Below are positions 15,085 through 19,209 of a DNA stretch of 19,209 bases, one piece after another. The notes below the pieces were generated by a model. That model ran no database searches. It saw only the letters and a list, made by a program, of their open reading frames with translations, and had not been told where the DNA came from. This stretch comes from Lentisphaeria bacterium UBA1784. Its GTDB lineage: Bacteria > Verrucomicrobiota > Lentisphaeria > Victivallales > Victivallaceae. The translations under genes were made by a program, and so were the position numbers. Where the stretch lies: positions 3,770-22,978 of the forward strand of contig DCGG01000112.1 in NCBI GenBank assembly GCA_002315455.1, read 5' to 3'. Positions within the stretch are counted from its first letter, which is position 1. Every line of letters starts with the position of its first letter.

Positions 15085-16229
15085 CAGAGGGTCCGGGCGT
15101 ACTCCCGCGCCCAGCGATCCACGGCCTTCAACTCGTCCAAGGCGGAGACAGGAACGGGGGTATGAGCACTCATGGTGCGCTCCACGATCTCCCAAATCCG
15201 GGCGAAGGGGATCCCGCCGCTCCGGAAACGCTCCACCGCCACGTCGTTGGCGGCATTCAGCACGGCGGGCATGGTCCCTCCGGCGCGCAGGGATTCATAA
15301 GCGTAGGTCAGCGCGGGGAAACGCTCCAGGTCGGGCGCGTAGAAATCCAGTTTGCCCAGCGCCGCCAGATCCAGTTTTTTCACGTCGCCATCCTGCCGCG
15401 CAGGATAGGTGAGCGCATAACGGATCGCCAGCCGCATACTGGGCGTGGAAAACTGCCCCAGCAGCGTCCCGTCCACAAGTTCGATGAGCGCGTGGACGAT
15501 GGACTGCGGATTGATCAGAACTTTGATCCGCTCCCCCGGCACGCCGAAAAGATGGTGCGCTTCAATGACCTCCAGAGCCTTGTTCATCAGCGAGGCGGAA
15601 TCAATGGTGATCTTGCCGCCCATGCTCCAGGTGGGATGTTTCAGAGCATCCGCCACGGAAGCCCGGGCGATCCGCTCCTTCTCCCAATGCAGAAAGGGGC
15701 CGCCGGAACCGGTCAGCACCAAATCCGCCACTTCGTCGGGACGGCGTCCGGCAAGGCATTGAAAAAGGCCGCTGTGCTCGCTGTCCACCGGGATCATGCC
15801 GCCCTTGGACGTGCGGGCCACCGGCATCACCAGATCCCCCGCCATCACCAGAACTTCCTTGCTGGCCAGCGCCACCCGCTTTCCCGCCCGGAGCGCGGCC
15901 AGTACCGGCTCCACGCCGGTGACGCCGGAGATGGCGCAAAGCACCACGTCGACCTCCGGCGAAGTCACCAGCGCCATGACCGCATCCATGCCGGCGAGGC
16001 AACGGACCCCGGAAGGGGCCAGACGCTGAAGTTCCCCAAGCATCGCAGGGTCCGTGGTGATTACCTGCGCGCTGTGCAACTGCGCGGATTGCTGCGCCAA
16101 CTCCTGCACACCGTTGCGCCCGACGAGGCCGACGACAGAAAATTCGTTCTGCATCGCGGCCAATTCGGCGGCGGTACTGCGCCCGATGGAGCCGCTGGCT
16201 CCCAAAACTGCTACTCCGGTCCGTTTCAT
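15084..16229 (-). CDS. dxr: 1-deoxy-D-xylulose 5-phosphate reductoisomerase
   Basis: This is the second enzyme of the MEP pathway, making 2-C-methyl-D-erythritol 4-phosphate with NADPH and a divalent metal. It has 381 residues, near the family norm. The NADPH site is GASGSIGRS (10-18). The metal ligands are D149 and E151 in PVDSEHSGLFQ, and E220 in SASLMNKALEVIEA. Also present are LTGSGGPF, HPTWSMGGKITIDSAS and INPQSIVHALIE, all as in E. coli Dxr. I chose the ATG at 16229 because AAGGAGG lies 5 bases before it; a longer frame beginning with a GTG at 16250 would place that ribosome site inside the gene. Its product feeds undecaprenyl phosphate, the carrier used by the glycosyltransferases of this window. 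It overlaps the next gene by one base. Confidence 0.96.
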   Translation of the reverse strand: MKRTGVAVLGASGSIGRSTAAELAAMQNEFSVVGLVGRNGVQELAQQSAQLHSAQVITTDPAMLGELQRLAPSGVRCLAGMDAVMALVTSPEVDVVLCAISGVTGVEPVLAALRAGKRVALASKEVLVMAGDLVMPVARTSKGGMIPVDSEHSGLFQCLAGRRPDEVADLVLTGSGGPFLHWEKERIARASVADALKHPTWSMGGKITIDSASLMNKALEVIEAHHLFGVPGERIKVLINPQSIVHALIELVDGTLLGQFSTPSMRLAIRYALTYPARQDGDVKKLDLAALGKLDFYAPDLERFPALTYAYESLRAGGTMPAVLNAANDVAVERFRSGGIPFARIWEIVERTMSAHTPVPVSALDELKAVDRWAREYARTL

Positions 16230-16234
16230 GAGAT

Positions 16235-16241
16235 CCTCCTT
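16235..16241 (-). promoter_or_regulatory. Strong ribosome binding site of dxr, decides start
   Basis: AAGGAGG on the minus strand lies 5 bases before the ATG at 16229. It rules against the upstream GTG at 16250. Confidence 0.75.
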
Positions 16242-16263
16242 CTTTCGCACCGCTCCGGCAAGA

Positions 16264-16728
16264 CTATTTTGCGGATCCCTCTGCCGAAGGATCTTCCTTC
16301 AATCCCTGTCTCGTACCCTTCTTCCCCATGGAAGTGATGGTGGAGCCCCAGATCTTCTCATGGTTTTCCTGGGCCGATTTCTCGTTCCGGCGGTGGATCC
16401 GGTCGATTTCCGCCTGCCCCACCTTGTCGCCGTCCATGACCGCCTCAAGCGTTTTCCGTTCCCGGGCGTTCAGGTCCGAATCGGAGAGATAAGGAGTGTC
16501 GTTATAGCGCTTCGTCCGAATCAGGTCGTCCATCCAAGTGGCATCGTTGCGGGTGACGGACTGATTCTTCGGTCCCCGTCCCTCGTCCGCCTTCGCGGCA
16601 AGTTTCTCCCGGGGAGTGCGGGACTGCGGCTTCCGGCTGAACATATCGCGGAAGGAGGAGCAGCCGCTCCCCGCTCCCATCAGCAGACAAAGTCCCAGCA
16701 GCGCCAGCCAATGCACTTTTTTCCTCAT
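16264..16728 (-). CDS. Small probable lipoprotein, function unknown
   Basis: The product has 154 residues. It begins with a charged and then hydrophobic export signal (MRKKVHWLALLGLCLLMGAGSGC) ending at cysteine 23, which could be lipid-modified, although the residues before it (GSG) are a loose fit to the lipobox. The rest is very hydrophilic and Arg/Lys/Asp/Glu-rich, with no membrane segment; the section ATWMDDLIRTKRYNDTPYLSDSDLNARERKTLEAVMDGDKV is likely helical. I recognise no family. The start overlaps the stop of the rlmN-like gene (ATGA, 16725-16728), and dxr begins 35 bases after its end. An anchored outer-membrane or periplasmic protein is inferred; if so it would be a client of the LolCD system encoded downstream. 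Confidence 0.75.
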   Translation of the reverse strand: MRKKVHWLALLGLCLLMGAGSGCSSFRDMFSRKPQSRTPREKLAAKADEGRGPKNQSVTRNDATWMDDLIRTKRYNDTPYLSDSDLNARERKTLEAVMDGDKVGQAEIDRIHRRNEKSAQENHEKIWGSTITSMGKKGTRQGLKEDPSAEGSAK

Positions 16729-17780
16729 GGCGTATCATCTCCCTCCTGTGAAACGTTCTTTTTCAAATGCGCGGCCCGCAACTGACCGCAGGCGGCCTTC
16801 CCGCCCCGGCCCCGCTCCACCCGGCGGGTGAAGTGCGCGCCGCCCTGTTCCAAAATCTCCTCGAAACGCCGGATCTGCTCTGCAGACGGCCGCTTGCAGG
16901 AACCATCCACCGCGTTGCAGGGGATCAGATTGATCTTCGCCCGGTGCTTCCGGGCAAGCGCCGCCAGCGCAGAGGCGGCATCTCCGGAATCGTTGATCCC
17001 CGCCACCATGGTGTATTCCAGCGTGTACTGCCGTCCCGATCCCTCCCGGATGCGATCCGCCGCCGCCAGCACCTCCGCGATGGGATAGCGCAGTTTGTCC
17101 GGGATCAGTTTCGCCCGGATGGCATCATCGGGCGCGTGCAGGCTCACCGCCAGATTGAACTCCCGCTTCAGTTCGGCAAACTTCAGCATTCCCGGCACGA
17201 ATCCGCTGGTGGAGACTGTGATCCGCCGGGGCGAAAGGCCGTAACCGTCGGGAGAAGTCAGCACTTCCAGCGTCCGGGCCAGCGCTTCAAAATTCAGCAG
17301 TCCCTCGCCGATCCCCATGAAAACGATATTGTCGCACTTCCGTCCGGCTTCGGCACAGCAGAAGAGGAACTCCTCCAGCATTTCGCCGCTCTGCAGGTTC
17401 CGGGTCAGGCCGTTGGCGCCGCTGGCACAGAAAATGCATCCAACCGGACATCCGACCTGCGTGCTGAGGCAGAACGTGAGACGCTCCGCCGCCGGGATCA
17501 AAGCCATCTCGATGACCTCTCCGTCCTCCAGCGCAAATCCGAGTTTCGTCACGTCGCGCCCGGACTCCGTCCGTTCGATGATCCTGCCGCCGGGGGCAAA
17601 GAAATCCTCCTTCACCGCCGTCCGCAGATCCTTCGGAAGGTTGTTCATCCCGTCCGGATCGATCACACCGCGGTCATAGACCCACTGTGCCAACTGATTT
17701 CCCCGGAATTTCGGGAATCCGCGCTCCACCGCCCACTGCGTCAGGAAGTCTCTGGAAGCACCGGCAAGAAACGGTTTCAT
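16725..17780 (-). CDS. rlmN: RlmN/Cfr-family radical SAM methyltransferase
   Basis: This 351-residue enzyme belongs to the family that methylates carbon 2 of adenine in 23S rRNA (A2503) and some tRNAs. An N-terminal accessory domain (about 1-95) is followed by the radical SAM barrel with the cluster cysteines C111, C115 and C118 (CPVGCIFC). Both mechanistic cysteines are present: C104 in TFCLSTQVGC, corresponding to E. coli Cys118, and C331 in KAACGQL, corresponding to Cys355. The overall pattern is RlmN-like. Two points are odd: the SAM-binding GEP motif reads GIGEGLLN, and the usual D-I before AACGQL is G-K. GGGAGG 6 bases before the ATG at 17780 and a 4-base overlap with the upstream TPR gene support this start; the longer frame from 17927 lies inside that gene. 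It overlaps the lipoprotein gene by 4 bases. Confidence 0.9.
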   Translation of the reverse strand: MKPFLAGASRDFLTQWAVERGFPKFRGNQLAQWVYDRGVIDPDGMNNLPKDLRTAVKEDFFAPGGRIIERTESGRDVTKLGFALEDGEVIEMALIPAAERLTFCLSTQVGCPVGCIFCASGANGLTRNLQSGEMLEEFLFCCAEAGRKCDNIVFMGIGEGLLNFEALARTLEVLTSPDGYGLSPRRITVSTSGFVPGMLKFAELKREFNLAVSLHAPDDAIRAKLIPDKLRYPIAEVLAAADRIREGSGRQYTLEYTMVAGINDSGDAASALAALARKHRAKINLIPCNAVDGSCKRPSAEQIRRFEEILEQGGAHFTRRVERGRGGKAACGQLRAAHLKKNVSQEGDDTP

Positions 17781-19096
17781 CGCGTTCCTCCCTTTGGGGC
17801 GGCGGCAGGAATCTTGCTCTTGCGCAGAGCTTCCCGCAGTTTCTTCGCGCAGTCCGGGGAAAGTTCCGACGTCGTCCTGCGGTCGTTGGCAAGCGCCAAA
17901 CGGTAGCACCGTTCCGCAGTCTGCCACTTGCCGAGGGCGGAAGCGACGTCTCCCGCATGCTCAAGGATCACGGAGATATCCCGCATGTCCGCAAGGCGCA
18001 GCGCAGGAAGGATCGCCTCCTCCGCGCGCCGGTACGCTCCGGAGCGGTACAACGCCCATGCGAAGGTATCCAAGGTCGCCGCAGAACGGGGCAGATTTTC
18101 CAGTTTCTCCAGCAATTTTGGAGTCAGTTTGCCATCGTACAGTCCAAGTTCCAGGGCCACGTAGAAGAAGTTGTTGAAACTTTCCTCCGGGACGGGATGC
18201 CCCGCCTCCTTGCAACGGCGCTCATTCTCCGCTTCCAGTTCCCGGAAGGCGGCGCGGTCTTTGCTCATGTGGACGTTCCGCAGCATTTCGCTGCAGTAAC
18301 ACTCCCACTCCAACGTTCCGCGGTCCGCCTTCAGAAGCTGGATGGCCTTCCGGTAGTTTCCCTGCCGCTGCGCGATCTCGACGGTGCGGAGCGTACGGAA
18401 ACGCGGTTCCTCATCTTGCAGAAGCGCCTCCGCCTCCGCAAAACGTCCCGACCTGATCAGCGCGGAGATGCGGAACCTCCGGATGGCCGCCGGCCGGCAT
18501 TTCGCCTTCAGCGCAGGGTCATCGAAAACTCCGATTTCCCCAATCCTTTCGGCGCACAGGACCCGTACGGCGATATTCTTTTTCGGATCCCGGCAGATCC
18601 CGCGGAGGATCCCCTCCCCGCCGTGCTCCGCCAAGGCGGCGATCACCCTTTCCCGGGACACTGGGTCACGATCCGAACCATCCGCGAGGCGCTCCCCCAG
18701 AAAGGTCCTGAGCGTTTCCAGCGTACGCCGTTCCAGCGCGGGTTCCGTCCCTTCCAATTGCCGGAAAACGATTGCTTTTTCGCAGGCGCTCAGCGCCAGG
18801 ATCGCCATCTCCGTCCGGAATTCCATGGGTGCATTCCCGTCCTTCAGGAGTTTCATGAGCCGCTCATAGAAGGCCGGCGAAGCGTATCCGCAGAAACAGT
18901 TGGCGATGCCGCAGGTCCAAAGTTTCCAGAGTTCCCCCTGGGCCACTCCGGACTTCTCCCCTGCCTCGGCCAGCGCCTGCCAAATCTCCGGGATCTGCGG
19001 GGAACCGCCGCCTCTTGCGGCGAGGTCCAGCGCGAGGACCGGCAGACGATGGTCCTCCGGAGCCCTTTTCCAATGCTCTTTCACCACGGAGATCAC
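17777..19096 (-). CDS. HEAT/TPR-like helical repeat protein, 5' end uncertain
   Basis: At least 439 residues are encoded from a GTG at 19096. The frame has no stop upstream and runs through the palindrome centre (19131/19132), adding a plausible ELISSEPTGADLEH before the GTG; beyond the centre the sequence only mirrors itself, so the true N terminus is missing. The visible part is all-helical: HEAT-like or generic alpha repeats over about 1-335 (for example ALAEHGGEGILRGICRD and AERIGEIGVFDD), then two clear TPR units at about 339-372 (LDTFAWALYRSGAYRRAEEA) and 376-408 (EHAGDVASALGKWQTAERCY). Such proteins are scaffolds for protein contacts; no catalytic residues are seen. No signal peptide can be judged. 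The stop overlaps the rlmN start by 4 bases, so it heads or lies within the long minus-strand operon. Confidence 0.8.
   Translation of the reverse strand: MISVVKEHWKRAPEDHRLPVLALDLAARGGGSPQIPEIWQALAEAGEKSGVAQGELWKLWTCGIANCFCGYASPAFYERLMKLLKDGNAPMEFRTEMAILALSACEKAIVFRQLEGTEPALERRTLETLRTFLGERLADGSDRDPVSRERVIAALAEHGGEGILRGICRDPKKNIAVRVLCAERIGEIGVFDDPALKAKCRPAAIRRFRISALIRSGRFAEAEALLQDEEPRFRTLRTVEIAQRQGNYRKAIQLLKADRGTLEWECYCSEMLRNVHMSKDRAAFRELEAENERRCKEAGHPVPEESFNNFFYVALELGLYDGKLTPKLLEKLENLPRSAATLDTFAWALYRSGAYRRAEEAILPALRLADMRDISVILEHAGDVASALGKWQTAERCYRLALANDRRTTSELSPDCAKKLREALRKSKIPAAAPKGGTR
17787..17792 (-). promoter_or_regulatory. Ribosome binding site of rlmN, decides start
   Basis: GGGAGG on the minus strand lies 6 bases before the ATG at 17780, in the last codons of the upstream gene. 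It favours the short start over the open frame reaching 17927. Confidence 0.65.
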
Positions 19097-19209
19097 GTGT
19101 TCGAGGTCCGCCCCGGTTGGCTCGGAGCTGATCAGCTCCGAGCCAACCGGGGCGGACCTCGAACACGTGATCTCCGTGGTGAAAGAGCATTGGAAAAGGG
19201 CTCCGGAGG
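19054..19209. repeat. Perfect 156-base palindrome at window end
   Basis: Bases 19054-19131 and 19132-19209 are exact reverse complements with no spacer (centre at GAGCTGA/TCAGCTC). The left arm is in-frame coding sequence of the TPR/HEAT-like gene, while the right arm simply repeats it backwards to the last base. This is the form expected from a fold-back artefact at a contig end or an amplification chimera, though a true inverted duplication is possible. Confidence 0.9.

Noticed and set aside
13861..15165. 434-codon plus-strand frame opposite the GT-C glycosyltransferase
   Set aside because: Its composition is low-complexity Arg/Gln/Pro/His and it lies wholly on the complementary strand of a membrane-protein gene.
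17781..17927. Longer start for rlmN
   Set aside because: The extension lies in the TPR gene and contains no homologous residues; the ATG at 17780 has GGGAGG 6 bases upstream.

Overview
The window reads as part of the chromosome of a Gram-negative, GC-rich bacterium. It encodes an RND efflux pump with its periplasmic adaptor, a Lol-type lipoprotein-release ABC transporter, a probable lipoprotein, and a WecA/MraY-like polyprenyl-phosphate sugar transferase, all of which need an inner membrane plus periplasm. The style of the proteins (short secreted coiled-coil proteins, HEAT/TPR-like proteins, a LolCD pair beside hisC) recalls the PVC group, perhaps Lentisphaerota/Verrucomicrobiota, but that is inference from impression only. 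No phage, plasmid, CRISPR, tRNA, rRNA or insertion-sequence feature could be recognised.

Left part (1-5750, minus strand): a tightly packed efflux operon, read right to left as marR regulator, membrane fusion protein, RND transporter, and a small secreted coiled-coil protein. No outer-membrane factor is present. The first 149 bases hold no convincing gene. Middle (5750-5960): a compact divergent control region with a sigma70-like promoter for each direction and two inverted repeats between or over them, plausible MarR operators. To the right on the plus strand lie a Bax inhibitor-1 family membrane protein and a stand-alone phosphopantothenate-cysteine ligase (coaB). A separate promoter then drives a 663-residue fusion of a WecA-like sugar-phosphate transferase and the membrane-plus-Rossmann region usually found at the N terminus of WbpM/CapD or WcaJ-type proteins. 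That gene ends in a strong stem-loop followed by a terminator that can work in both directions (9449-9527).

Right part (9574-19209, minus strand): one long run of overlapping genes, read right to left as TPR/HEAT-like protein (5' end lost at the window edge), rlmN-like 23S rRNA/tRNA methyltransferase, small lipoprotein, dxr (MEP isoprenoid pathway), GT-C/GT39-like membrane glycosyltransferase, then from an internal promoter lolC/E, lolD, hisC, and a PstS-like periplasmic binding protein. Most junctions are 4-base ATGA/GTGA overlaps or gaps of a few bases, indicating translational coupling and probably one transcription unit that ends at the shared terminator.

The window ends in a perfect 156-base palindrome (19054-19209) with no loop. 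This is most easily explained as a contig-end fold-back artefact, and it makes the start of the last gene unknowable here. Functionally most of the window is housekeeping cell-envelope biology (isoprenoid precursor, lipid-linked sugars, lipoprotein sorting, efflux). The least ordinary items are the fusion glycosyltransferase, the efflux operon with a coiled-coil protein in place of an outer-membrane channel, the unusual GEG motif in the rlmN-like enzyme, and the orphan phosphate-binding-like protein coupled to hisC. I found no clear evidence for a new defence or mobile system.
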